DNA of 64,000 nt from JAHEGP01 sp963792875 (GTDB lineage Bacteria > Pseudomonadota > Gammaproteobacteria > Pseudomonadales > JAHEGP01): NCBI GenBank assembly GCA_963792875.1, contig CAWBXV010000002.1:682001-746000 (forward strand), written 5' to 3'. Below are positions 34,651 through 42,705 of this stretch, one piece after another. How positions within the stretch are numbered: position 1 is the stretch's first letter; each line of letters starts with the position of its first letter. The notes below the pieces were generated by a model. It ran no database searches. It was not told the DNA's origin and worked only from the letters and a program-made list of their open reading frames with translations. The translations under genes and the position numbers were made by a program.

Positions 34651-35454
34651 TCAGCTCAAGGGAAAGTGCGGGTCGCGGCCGAAATCGCGGCGGTAGAGCT
34701 GCCGCGCGCGCGCCATCACCCGCCGCCACAGGCCCGCGTCGGCCAGCGTCTCCCGCAGCGGCCGCCCGCCGTATGCGCTCAGAAAGCGCAGCACATCGCG
34801 CTGGCTCAGGCCGACGTCCGCGGCGGAGAAATACAGGGAGGCGAGGTCCTTGATCAGCCAGCGGCGCGGCGTGCGCCGGCGAATCTGCGCCCGGTGCAGG
34901 TCGATGAGGTAGAGCCGCGGCGCCGCCGCGCCATCCCAGTCGTCGCGCATCAGCAGGTGGCACAGATAGAAATCCCGGTGGTTCATGCCGTTGCCATGCA
35001 TGGTGCGGGCCAGCCGGGCCACCTCGCGCACCAGCAGGCGGCGCTGGCGCAACGGCGGCGGCTGTTGTGGCCAGGGCCGGCAGAAATCCTCCAGGCTCAC
35101 CATCTGCTGCAGTTCCTCGGTCACCAGGAAGGACAGCTGTGTGGCGGGATTCAGGCCGCGCGCGCCATAGGCCACCGCCGTCATGGTCCCCACATCGAGG
35201 CGGTGCAGCAGCTCGATCGCACGCCACTCGTTGCGGGCGCCAACCACCGGGGCGCGCAGCTGCAGCAGGTTCTTGAAAATCTCGCCCCAGCCCACTCCCC
35301 GGTGCAGCTTCAGGAAGTAGGGCTCACCCTCGAACAGGAAGCGCTGGGTAGTGCGCCCCTCCTTGGCCCGGTAGACCTCGCCCTGCACCGCCTGCACGGC
35401 CGCGAAGGGATCCGGCCAGGCGCGGCGGAAGTCATCTCTCAGGTGTAATTGCAC
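34651..35454 (-). CDS. waaP: LPS core heptose(I) kinase WaaP (RfaP)
   Basis: WaaP phosphorylates O-4 of the first heptose in the LPS inner core, a modification essential for outer-membrane integrity in Pseudomonas. The 267-residue protein has GEVYRAKEGRTTQRFLFEG, YFLKLHRGVGWGEIFKNLL (nucleotide loop and Lys), EWRAIELLHRLDVGTM, the catalytic loop MNHRDFYLCHLL and the metal site LIDLHRAQIRRRTPRRW. These match E. coli WaaP point by point. The start is GTG at 35454 with GGAG six bases upstream; it overlaps the waaG 3' end by 23 bases, so the genes are coupled. Confidence 0.95.
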   Translation of the reverse strand: MQLHLRDDFRRAWPDPFAAVQAVQGEVYRAKEGRTTQRFLFEGEPYFLKLHRGVGWGEIFKNLLQLRAPVVGARNEWRAIELLHRLDVGTMTAVAYGARGLNPATQLSFLVTEELQQMVSLEDFCRPWPQQPPPLRQRRLLVREVARLARTMHGNGMNHRDFYLCHLLMRDDWDGAAAPRLYLIDLHRAQIRRRTPRRWLIKDLASLYFSAADVGLSQRDVLRFLSAYGGRPLRETLADAGLWRRVMARARQLYRRDFGRDPHFPLS

Positions 35455-36565
35455 GTCGCTCTCCGATTGCGGCGATCCACGCCGCCGCCCGCTCCGGCAT
35501 GGCATAGATATCGGCCATCGCGGCAAAGGCGGCCCCACGCGCACGCCAGTCGTCGGCGCGGTGAAACAGCAGCTCCGACAGCGCGCCGTTCAGTGCCGGC
35601 TGGTCAAAGGGTGCGGGCAGTACCCGGCCCATGTCATGGTCCGTCACATAGTGGGCGTAGCCACAGACGTCGGTGGTGATCACCGGCAGCCCCGCCACCA
35701 TGGCCTCCAGCAGCACTGTGCCGGTGTTCTCGCGGTAGGCCGGGTGGATCAGCAGGTCTGCCCCCCACAGAAACTCGGGGATGTCATCGCGACCCTGCAA
35801 GAAGCTCACACGCGCCGCCACGCCCGCCCTGCGCGCCTGCGCGGCGAAAGGCTTGCTGTTGTCCTGCCCCACGACAAACAGGCGGGTGCGCGCCAGCTCG
35901 GCGTCCGGCAGCGCAGCCAGTGCGGCAATGGCCCGGTCCAGCCCCTTGGTGCGGAAGCCGGAGCCGACCAGCAGCACCAGTTTGTCCTGCGCCTCGAGCC
36001 GCCAGGTTTCGCGGAAGCGCCGACGCCGGTCCGCGTAATCGACCGGCATGATGCGGTCGCGGCGGATGCCGGGCGGCAGCAGGTGAAAGCGCTCGGCGGG
36101 CGTGCCGTAATAGCGCTGGAAGACGGCGATTTCATTGGCCGAAATCATCAGCAGCTCGGTGTCACCGCTGAACACGGCACGCTCGAAGCCGCTGTAGACC
36201 CGGAAGCGCCGGGTCAGGCGCGACAGCACGCCGCGCTCCTCGAGGACCTTGGCCAGGTAACAGGTATCCGCCGCATAGTAGCAGTCGAGTCCCGGCATCT
36301 TGTTGAAGCCCACCACCAGGTCGTGCGGGCGGCGCCTGAGCTCCTCGCTCACGCGCCGGGAAAAGGCCAGATCGCGGGCGTGGTTGCTGATGCCGCGCAC
36401 CGGCAGCACCACCGGCTCGATGGCGGGCGCCTCCGGACCGTCCCACTGCCGGCACAGCACGGTGACGCGATGACCCGCCGCCACGCAGCAGGCCGCGATT
36501 GCCAGCATGTCTTTCTGCAGACCGCCGAACGGAAACACCTTGAACACCACGAATATGAGCCGCAT
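35432..36565 (-). CDS. waaG: LPS core glucosyltransferase I WaaG
   Basis: WaaG is a GT4 enzyme adding the first hexose of the outer core to heptose II. The 377-residue protein starts RLIFVVFKVFPFGGLQKDML, with FNKMPGLDCYYAADTCY and the donor-site segment HPAYRENTGTVLLEAMVAG (EX7E) followed by LPVITTDVCGYAHYV. It sits between waaC and waaP as in Pseudomonas and E. coli. The ATG at 36565 has GGGAGG upstream. A 98-base gap separates it from waaC and contains an ACTATAA element on the plus strand that has no obvious partner gene. Confidence 0.95.
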   Translation of the reverse strand: MRLIFVVFKVFPFGGLQKDMLAIAACCVAAGHRVTVLCRQWDGPEAPAIEPVVLPVRGISNHARDLAFSRRVSEELRRRPHDLVVGFNKMPGLDCYYAADTCYLAKVLEERGVLSRLTRRFRVYSGFERAVFSGDTELLMISANEIAVFQRYYGTPAERFHLLPPGIRRDRIMPVDYADRRRRFRETWRLEAQDKLVLLVGSGFRTKGLDRAIAALAALPDAELARTRLFVVGQDNSKPFAAQARRAGVAARVSFLQGRDDIPEFLWGADLLIHPAYRENTGTVLLEAMVAGLPVITTDVCGYAHYVTDHDMGRVLPAPFDQPALNGALSELLFHRADDWRARGAAFAAMADIYAMPERAAAWIAAIGERRAITPER

Positions 36566-36663
36566 CGCCGCTTCTGCCTCCCGTTAGAGCCGCAGCTAGG
36601 GGCACTATAACACCCCCGCCTGCCCGCGGCATGGGATTCGGACAGGGCGCATCGGCGATGGCC

Positions 36664-37641
36664 TCAGCCAATCCCCGCCAGCAGCTGCCCCTGCAGCACC
36701 CCCCACACGCGCTGCGCAGTGATGCCGTCAAATGGCGGCGCGCCGGGCGCACTGCTCAAGTGCACCTGGCGCCGCCCCAGGGCACCGATCAGGCCCGGAT
36801 CGGTGGCGCCGTAGAGGGACACGCAGGGAACCCCCAGCGCCGCGGCGAGATGCCCCAGCCCGGTGTCGACAGCCACGGCGGCCGTGGCCTGGTTGAGCAC
36901 GCCGGCGACCTCGGTCAGGCCCATGCGCGGCAGCACCTCGACGCCGGCACGGCCATCGGCGATGCGCTCGGCGCGCTCACGCGCGAGGGCATCCGCCCAG
37001 GGCAGCCTCACCGCATAGCCGGCGCCCAGCGCCAGGTCGCAGAGCTCGTGCCAGAGAGGTTCCGGCCAGTGCTTGTCGGGCCGGGTGGTGGCGTGCAGAA
37101 ACACCAGGTTGCGCCCTACCGCCGCGCCCGCCGGCAGGCGCCTGGTGTCGATGCCGTAATCCGGCGGGGTCGCCGGCAGCGGATAGCGCAGCGCCTGCGC
37201 CAGCAGCTGCCGCACGCGCTCGACGGCGTGCTGCTTACCGGGTACGGTGAAGCGCTGCTGGTACAGCAGGGCGCTGAGCGGCTCGCGGGCAGAGCGGCAA
37301 TCGTAGCCCATGCGCGGCGCGGGTTGCAGCAGGCCGATCCAGGCGCTCTTCAGCAGGCCCTGGGCATCGACCGCCGCGGTGTAGTGCTGCTCGCGCAGCG
37401 ATGCCTTCAGCTCCCGCCAGGGCGCCGTCCGCAGCGTATGCCAGAGATCGCGCCGCCACCGGCGCAGCCCCACCGGGATGACCCTCGCCACCGCCGGGTG
37501 CCAGCCGGGTATCTCCGCGAAGGCCTCCTCGACCACCCAATCAAAGCGCAGCCCCGGCATGGCGCGCAGCGCGTCAGTGAGCGCCGGGAGGGTGTGGATG
37601 ACGTCGCCCATGGATGACGTCTTGATCATCAACACCCTCAC
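36664..37641 (-). CDS. waaC: Heptosyltransferase I WaaC
   Basis: WaaC transfers the first L,D-heptose from ADP-heptose to Kdo. The 325-residue GT9 protein opens RVLMIKTSSMGDVIHTLPA, matching E. coli (RVLIVKTSSMGDVLHTLPA), and has FLHATTRPDKHWPEPLWHEL, AAVAVDTGLGHLAAALG and CVSLYGATDPGLIGALG (nucleotide-sugar site). I prefer the GTG at 37641 from the family N-terminus; a GTG at 37656 abuts the waaF stop and is equally well spaced from its own GGAG. It overlaps or abuts waaF, so both belong to one operon. A second, truncated waaC-like gene lies at 26987-27388. Confidence 0.94.
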   Translation of the reverse strand: MRVLMIKTSSMGDVIHTLPALTDALRAMPGLRFDWVVEEAFAEIPGWHPAVARVIPVGLRRWRRDLWHTLRTAPWRELKASLREQHYTAAVDAQGLLKSAWIGLLQPAPRMGYDCRSAREPLSALLYQQRFTVPGKQHAVERVRQLLAQALRYPLPATPPDYGIDTRRLPAGAAVGRNLVFLHATTRPDKHWPEPLWHELCDLALGAGYAVRLPWADALARERAERIADGRAGVEVLPRMGLTEVAGVLNQATAAVAVDTGLGHLAAALGVPCVSLYGATDPGLIGALGRRQVHLSSAPGAPPFDGITAQRVWGVLQGQLLAGIG

Positions 37642-37668
37642 CTCGGGCCGCTCCACTCAGGCCGCTCC
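37642..37668 (-). repeat. Tandem duplication of the ribosome site at the waaC start
   Basis: GGAGCGGCCTGA (37668-37657) and GGAGCGGCCCGAG (37654-37642) are near-identical neighbours on the minus strand. Each places GGAG eight or nine bases before a GTG (at 37656 and 37641, in the same frame), creating two possible waaC starts. The first copy contains the waaF stop codon. Confidence 0.55.
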
Positions 37669-38706
37669 AACGCCCGGCCCGGCGATGAGCGCATCCAGCG
37701 TCCGGACGACGGCTTCGGGCCGCAGCTGCACCAGGCAGTTGAGGTGGCCCAGGGGACACTCGCGCTGAAAGCAGGGCCGGCAATCGAGCTCGATGTGGGC
37801 GACCGCTACGCGCTCGCCGAGCGGCGGGGTAAAGGCGGGACTGGTGGAGCCGTAGACCGCCACCAGCGGCCTGGCCACGGCGGCAGCGACATGCATCAGC
37901 CCGGAGTCGTTGCTGACCACCGCCCGGCACGCGGCCAGCAGGTCGACCGCATCGACCAGGCTGGTGCGTCCGGCTGCCGCGACGCAGCGCGGCCGCAGGG
38001 CCTCCGGCACCGCCGCGACGATGGCGCCAGCGGCGTTGGCGTCGTTGGCGGAACCCAGCAGCACGACCTGCCAGCCGCGCTGCAGGTAGCGCTCGGCGAG
38101 CGCCGCATAGTGCCCTGCCGGCCACTGCTTGGCGGGCCCGAATTCGGCACCCGGGCACAAGCCCAGCAGGGGCTGGCCGCCATCGAGCCCGAGCTCAGCC
38201 AGCAGGCGCCGCTGATTGCCGGCATCGACGGTCAGCGCCGGCCGCGGCAGCTCGTCCGGCAGCTCGCCACCGGCCTCGAACGCCAGCGCGGCGAAACGCT
38301 GCACCATGAGCGGATAGCGCGCGGCGTCCAGCACGCGCCGGTCGTTGACCAGCAGGTAGCGCGCCTCGCCGCGCCAGCCGGTGCGCAGCGGGATTCGGGC
38401 AAACCAGGGCACCAGCGCCGACTTGAGTGAATTGGGCAGCAGGATGGCCTGATCATAGCCCTCGGCCCGCAGCGCATGGCCCAGGCGGCGGCGCTCCCGC
38501 AGCAGCAGCCTGCCGTGGCCCACGGGCATATCGATGGCGCGGCGCACCTCGGGCATGCGCGCCAGCACCGGCGCCGCCCAGGCCGGCGCCAGCACGTCGA
38601 CCGCTGCGCCGGGGTGGCGCTCGAGCAGCAGTTTGAACAGCGTCTGCGCCATGACCATGTCACCGACCCACGAGGGGCCGACGACCAGAATCGTGCTCAC
38701 GGCCAC
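37657..38706 (-). CDS. waaF: Heptosyltransferase II WaaF
   Basis: WaaF adds the second heptose to the inner core. The 349-residue protein begins STILVVGPSWVGDMVMAQTL, has APAWAAPVLARMPEVRRAID, LPNSLKSALVPWFARIP, TGWRGEARYLLVNDRRVLD, CPGAEFGPAKQWP and VVSNDSGLMHVAAAVARPL, all diagnostic of WaaF rather than WaaC. The GTG at 38706 is used; a second GTG two codons later is possible. It lies 13 bases downstream of ilvE on the same strand, so LPS-core and branched-chain genes may share a transcript as in Pseudomonas. Confidence 0.95.
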   Translation of the reverse strand: MAVSTILVVGPSWVGDMVMAQTLFKLLLERHPGAAVDVLAPAWAAPVLARMPEVRRAIDMPVGHGRLLLRERRRLGHALRAEGYDQAILLPNSLKSALVPWFARIPLRTGWRGEARYLLVNDRRVLDAARYPLMVQRFAALAFEAGGELPDELPRPALTVDAGNQRRLLAELGLDGGQPLLGLCPGAEFGPAKQWPAGHYAALAERYLQRGWQVVLLGSANDANAAGAIVAAVPEALRPRCVAAAGRTSLVDAVDLLAACRAVVSNDSGLMHVAAAVARPLVAVYGSTSPAFTPPLGERVAVAHIELDCRPCFQRECPLGHLNCLVQLRPEAVVRTLDALIAGPGVGAA

Positions 38707-38719
38707 GGCGGCGAGCGGC

Positions 38720-39646
38720 TCAGGCTACCGGGGTGAGCCAGTGCGCCCGCGCCTGGTCGCGGCCGCGCACGAGATCGAAAAACGCCTCCTGCAGCTGCTG
38801 GGTTACCGGACCGCGGGCGCCATCACCGATGTCGCGGCCGTCCAGCACGCGAATGGGCAGCACTTCGGCCGCCGTGCCGGTAAAGAACGCTTCGTCGGCG
38901 ATGTACACTTCATCGCGGCTGATGCGCTTCTCGCGCACGCGGTAACCCAGGCCCTGGGCCAGTTGCATGACGGTATCGCGGGTGATGCCGTCGAGACAGG
39001 AATTGAGCTCGGGCGTGTAGATCACCCCATCGCGCACCATGAAGAAGTTCTCGCCGCTGCCCTCCGCCACGTAGCCCTCGGGATCGAGCAGCAGGGCCTC
39101 TTCGGCGCCCGACTGCAGCGCCTCGCGCAGCGCCAGAATGGAATTGATGTAGTTGCCGGACGCCTTGGCCTTGCACATGGTGATATTGGGGTGATGGCGC
39201 GTAAAGCTGGAGGTGCGCACCGCGATGCCGCGATTGATGGCGTCGGGGTGCATGTAGGACGGCCAGTTCCACGACGCGATCATGCAGTGCGTCTGCAGAC
39301 CATCCGCCCGCAGCCCCATGCCCTCAGAACCCAGAAAGCACATCGGCCGGATATAGGCCTCGTGCAGATCGTTGTCGCGGATGACCGCGCGCTGCGCCTC
39401 GTTCAGCACGTCCTTGCTCCAGGGCATCTGCATCCCGAGTATCTTGGCCGAGCGGAACAGGCGATCGGTATGCTCCTGCAGGCGGAAGATGCAGGTGCCG
39501 CGCACTTCGGAGTGATAGGCTCTGACCCCCTCGAACACCCCCAGCCCATAATGCAGGGTGTGCGTCAGGAAGTGCACCTTGGCCTCGCTCCAGGGAACCA
39601 TCTCACCATCGACCCAAATGACACCATCGCGTTCTGCGAATGACAT
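38720..39646 (-). CDS. ilvE: Branched-chain amino acid aminotransferase
   Basis: IlvE is a class IV PLP aminotransferase catalysing the last step of valine, leucine and isoleucine synthesis. The 308-residue protein has HYGLGVFEGVRAY, IRPMCFLGSEGMGL, the PLP-lysine region MCKAKASGNYINSILA, and GEGSGENFF-type loop EGSGENFFMVRDGVIYTP followed by GITRDTVMQLA. Start ATG at 39646 with AGGAG upstream. Gene order waaF-ilvE-glnE matches Pseudomonas (PA5012-PA5014 as recalled). ilvD, an earlier step of the pathway, is at 48181-50022. Confidence 0.95.
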   Translation of the reverse strand: MSFAERDGVIWVDGEMVPWSEAKVHFLTHTLHYGLGVFEGVRAYHSEVRGTCIFRLQEHTDRLFRSAKILGMQMPWSKDVLNEAQRAVIRDNDLHEAYIRPMCFLGSEGMGLRADGLQTHCMIASWNWPSYMHPDAINRGIAVRTSSFTRHHPNITMCKAKASGNYINSILALREALQSGAEEALLLDPEGYVAEGSGENFFMVRDGVIYTPELNSCLDGITRDTVMQLAQGLGYRVREKRISRDEVYIADEAFFTGTAAEVLPIRVLDGRDIGDGARGPVTQQLQEAFFDLVRGRDQARAHWLTPVA

Positions 39647-39767
39647 GCTTGCGACTCCTGAAACTTCATAGCGCCCCGTTCAATCCCGGCGCGCGTCAAT
39701 TTTGTGGATACACCCTGACCGACGCCGATTGACGCGGTCGGTCAACTGCGGATACGGACCACCTGCC

Positions 39768-42683
39768 CTAGTGACCGAGCAGCCTTGCCCAGGCAGCGAC
39801 CACCAGCCGGCGCTGCGCCTCGAACTGATCCTCGGGCACGATGCCCTTTTCATGCTGCAGCGCGAGGCGGTGAGCGCAGGCGCGATATTCGGTATAGGCC
39901 GCCATGAGTCCCGCGGCCTTGTCGCTGGCGAGGAGGCCGACGACCGCCAGCGCCTCGAGGATACGAATATTGTCGGACCAGCGCGCGAGGCCGGAATTTT
40001 CATGGGCCCAGCCCAAAACCATGAATTGAACCATAAATTCAATATCGACGATACCTCCCGGCGACTGTTTCAGGTCGAACACGCCGGCACCGTCAGCTGG
40101 CAGCAGGTGCTCCCGCATGCGCGCGCGCATCGACCGCACGTCGTCCGCCAGCTGGCTGCGATCGCGCGGCAGGCACAACACGCGGCGCCGCAGCGCCTCG
40201 TACTCCGCGGCGAGCCGGGCGCTGCCGGCGACCACCCGCGCGCGCACCAGCGCCTGATGCTCCCAGGTCCAGGCCTCATTGCCCTGATAGTGCGCATACG
40301 CCTTCAGCGAGGCAACCAGCAGCCCGGATTCCCCGGAGGGCCGCAGCCGCATGTCCACTTCGTAGAGGGGACCCAGCGTGGTCGCCGCCGTGAGGATGTG
40401 GATGATGCGCTGCCCCAGCCGGGTGAAGAACACCTGGCCCGCGACGGGCTTGGGTCCGTTGGTGGCGGCGCTGGTATCGCCGTCGTGGATGAACACCATG
40501 TCGAGGTCGGAGCCGTGCCCGAGCTCGATGCCACCGAGCTTGCCGTAGCCGACGATGATGAAGTCCTGCTCACACGGCGTGCCGTCCTCGCGCAGCGGCA
40601 CGCCGTGGCGGACCACTAGACTGCGCCAGGCCAGCTCGAGCACCTGCTGCAGTATCGCCTCGGCGAGAAAGGTGAGGTAATCGCTGACCTTCATCAGCGG
40701 CAGCCGCCCGGTCACCTCGGAGGCGGCGATGCGCAGCACGTGCGCCAGGCGGAAATAGCGCAGCGCCTGCATCTGCCCCTCCAGATCATCCCCGGCCAGG
40801 CGCGACAGCTGCTCCTGCAACTCCTGGCACAGCGTGTCGCGCTCGGGCACCCGATAGAGCGTGGCGACGTTGTGCAGCTCATCGAGCAGCACCGGCTGGC
40901 GCGACAGCTGCTCGGCGATCCAGGGGCTGGCCGCACAGAGGATGTACAACTGCTGCCGGGCCACCTGGTTCTCCATCAGCAGCACCAGATAGGCGGTGCG
41001 TCGCAGCACCGCCTCGACCAGCGGTAGCAGCCGCAGCGCCAGCAGGTCCGGGTCTTCCGTCTCCGCCAGCTCGGACAGCATCAGCGGCATGAAGGCATCC
41101 AGCCGGCCGCGCGCCAGCTTGGGCATCTGCTCGACCCGCTTGCCCAGGCGCAGCGCCTCCAGCCGGGCACACAGTCCCGCCGGGTCACGATAGCCCTGCG
41201 CGCTCAGCCAGGCCAGAGCGCTGTCGCCCGCGTGTTCGCCCAGCCACAGGTCCTCCCACTGCCCGATCTGCTCACTGGCCTCGCTGTCGCGCTCGGGGCT
41301 CTCGATCAGCGCCTCGAAGTGGCGCTGCACGCGCTCCCGGTGCTGATCGAGCGCGTGCCGGAAAGCCGCCCAATCGGGATAGCCCATCACCACGGCGATG
41401 CGCAGCCGGTCCAGCGCGTCGTCGGGAAGGGCCTGCGTCTGCCGGTCGCGCAGGCCCTGGATGGCGTGTTCGGTATTGCGCAGGAACACGTAGGCCGCCT
41501 GCAGGTCGGCCACGGCCGCGGCCGGCATGTAGCCGCCGGCCCCGATCTCGGCCAGCACCGTCATAAGGCGCCGCTCCTGCAGCCGCAGCTCGCGGCCGCC
41601 GCGGATGAGCTGGAACACCTGGCCGATAAATTCGATCTCGCGAATGCCGCCGGCGCCGAGTTTTACGTCGTCCTGCTTGCCCAGGCGAACGATTTCGCGC
41701 TTGATGAGCGCCTTCATGTCGCGCAGCGACTCGATGGCGCTGAAGTCGACATAGCGCCGATAGACAAAGGGCCGCAGCAGCTCCAGCAGGCGCGCCCCCT
41801 GCCGCTGGTCGCCGGCGACGACGCGCGCCTTGATCATGGCATAGCGCTCCCAGTCGCGGCCCTGGGTGTGGTAGTACTCCTGCATGGCGTCGAAGCCGAG
41901 CGCCAGGGCCCCGCTCTGCCCGTAGGGCCGCAGGCGCATGTCGACGCGAAAGACGAAGCCCTCACCCGTCACCTGGTCCAGCGTCTTGATGAGGCGCTGC
42001 CCCAGGCGCGTGAAGAATTCCTGATTGCTGAGCGTGCGCCGGCCACCGCTGGTCTGGCCGGCGGCCGGGAAGGTGAAGATCAGGTCGACGTCGGAGGAGA
42101 GGTTCAATTCCCGGGCGCCGAGCTTGCCCATGCCCAGCACCACCATCTGCTGAGGCTGCCCCTGCGGGTCACAGGGCGTGCCCAGATCGTCGCACAGGCG
42201 GCGATAGTGAAAATCGAGCGCGGCCTGAATACAGTGGTCTGCCATGTCAGACAGCTCTGCGGTGGTACCGCGCCAGTCGCTCAGGCGGTTGAAATCCCGC
42301 CAGATGATGCGGCACTGCTCGCGGCTGCGCAGGTGCCGCAACGCCAGCGCCAGCTCGTCGTCGCTGCCGGCGCCGGCCAGGGCGCGATCGATCGCAGCCG
42401 GCCAGTAGCCGGGCCCGCAAGCCTGCCACAGGTCTCCCGATTCGAGCAGCTCCAGCAGCAGCTCGGGGCGCCGCAGCCACTGTCCGACGACATAGGGGCT
42501 GGTGGCCAGCAGCCGGCCCAGCTCCGCCGAGCGGCCCTCGTCGAGGGCCGCGGCCAGACGCTGCCACTGCGGTGGCGTCCAGCCCTGGGCGATCGCCAGC
42601 ATAGCGCGCTCGGCTTCTGCTCGCAGTGGGGACGGCAATGCCGCGATGTTCAGTTGGACCGTCTGCATGGCGCTTCTGGTCAT
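39768..42683 (-). CDS. glnE: Bifunctional glutamine synthetase adenylyltransferase/deadenylase
   Basis: GlnE adenylylates and deadenylylates glutamine synthetase in response to nitrogen status via PII. The 971-residue protein has two nucleotidyltransferase domains: the N-terminal adenylyl-removing one with GMGKLGARELNLSSDVDLI and the C-terminal adenylylating one with GYGKLGGIELGHGSDLDMV, each followed by the helical GlnD/PII-uridylyltransferase-like region. Both contain the two-Asp metal motif, so both activities should be present. The start is ATG at 42683 (MTRSAMQTVQ); a second ATG five codons in is possible. It lies 22 bases after the GspE-like gene stop and upstream of ilvE. Confidence 0.96.
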   Translation of the reverse strand: MTRSAMQTVQLNIAALPSPLRAEAERAMLAIAQGWTPPQWQRLAAALDEGRSAELGRLLATSPYVVGQWLRRPELLLELLESGDLWQACGPGYWPAAIDRALAGAGSDDELALALRHLRSREQCRIIWRDFNRLSDWRGTTAELSDMADHCIQAALDFHYRRLCDDLGTPCDPQGQPQQMVVLGMGKLGARELNLSSDVDLIFTFPAAGQTSGGRRTLSNQEFFTRLGQRLIKTLDQVTGEGFVFRVDMRLRPYGQSGALALGFDAMQEYYHTQGRDWERYAMIKARVVAGDQRQGARLLELLRPFVYRRYVDFSAIESLRDMKALIKREIVRLGKQDDVKLGAGGIREIEFIGQVFQLIRGGRELRLQERRLMTVLAEIGAGGYMPAAAVADLQAAYVFLRNTEHAIQGLRDRQTQALPDDALDRLRIAVVMGYPDWAAFRHALDQHRERVQRHFEALIESPERDSEASEQIGQWEDLWLGEHAGDSALAWLSAQGYRDPAGLCARLEALRLGKRVEQMPKLARGRLDAFMPLMLSELAETEDPDLLALRLLPLVEAVLRRTAYLVLLMENQVARQQLYILCAASPWIAEQLSRQPVLLDELHNVATLYRVPERDTLCQELQEQLSRLAGDDLEGQMQALRYFRLAHVLRIAASEVTGRLPLMKVSDYLTFLAEAILQQVLELAWRSLVVRHGVPLREDGTPCEQDFIIVGYGKLGGIELGHGSDLDMVFIHDGDTSAATNGPKPVAGQVFFTRLGQRIIHILTAATTLGPLYEVDMRLRPSGESGLLVASLKAYAHYQGNEAWTWEHQALVRARVVAGSARLAAEYEALRRRVLCLPRDRSQLADDVRSMRARMREHLLPADGAGVFDLKQSPGGIVDIEFMVQFMVLGWAHENSGLARWSDNIRILEALAVVGLLASDKAAGLMAAYTEYRACAHRLALQHEKGIVPEDQFEAQRRLVVAAWARLLGH

Positions 42684-42705
42684 GGGGCCGCGCGCCCCCG
42701 CCAGG

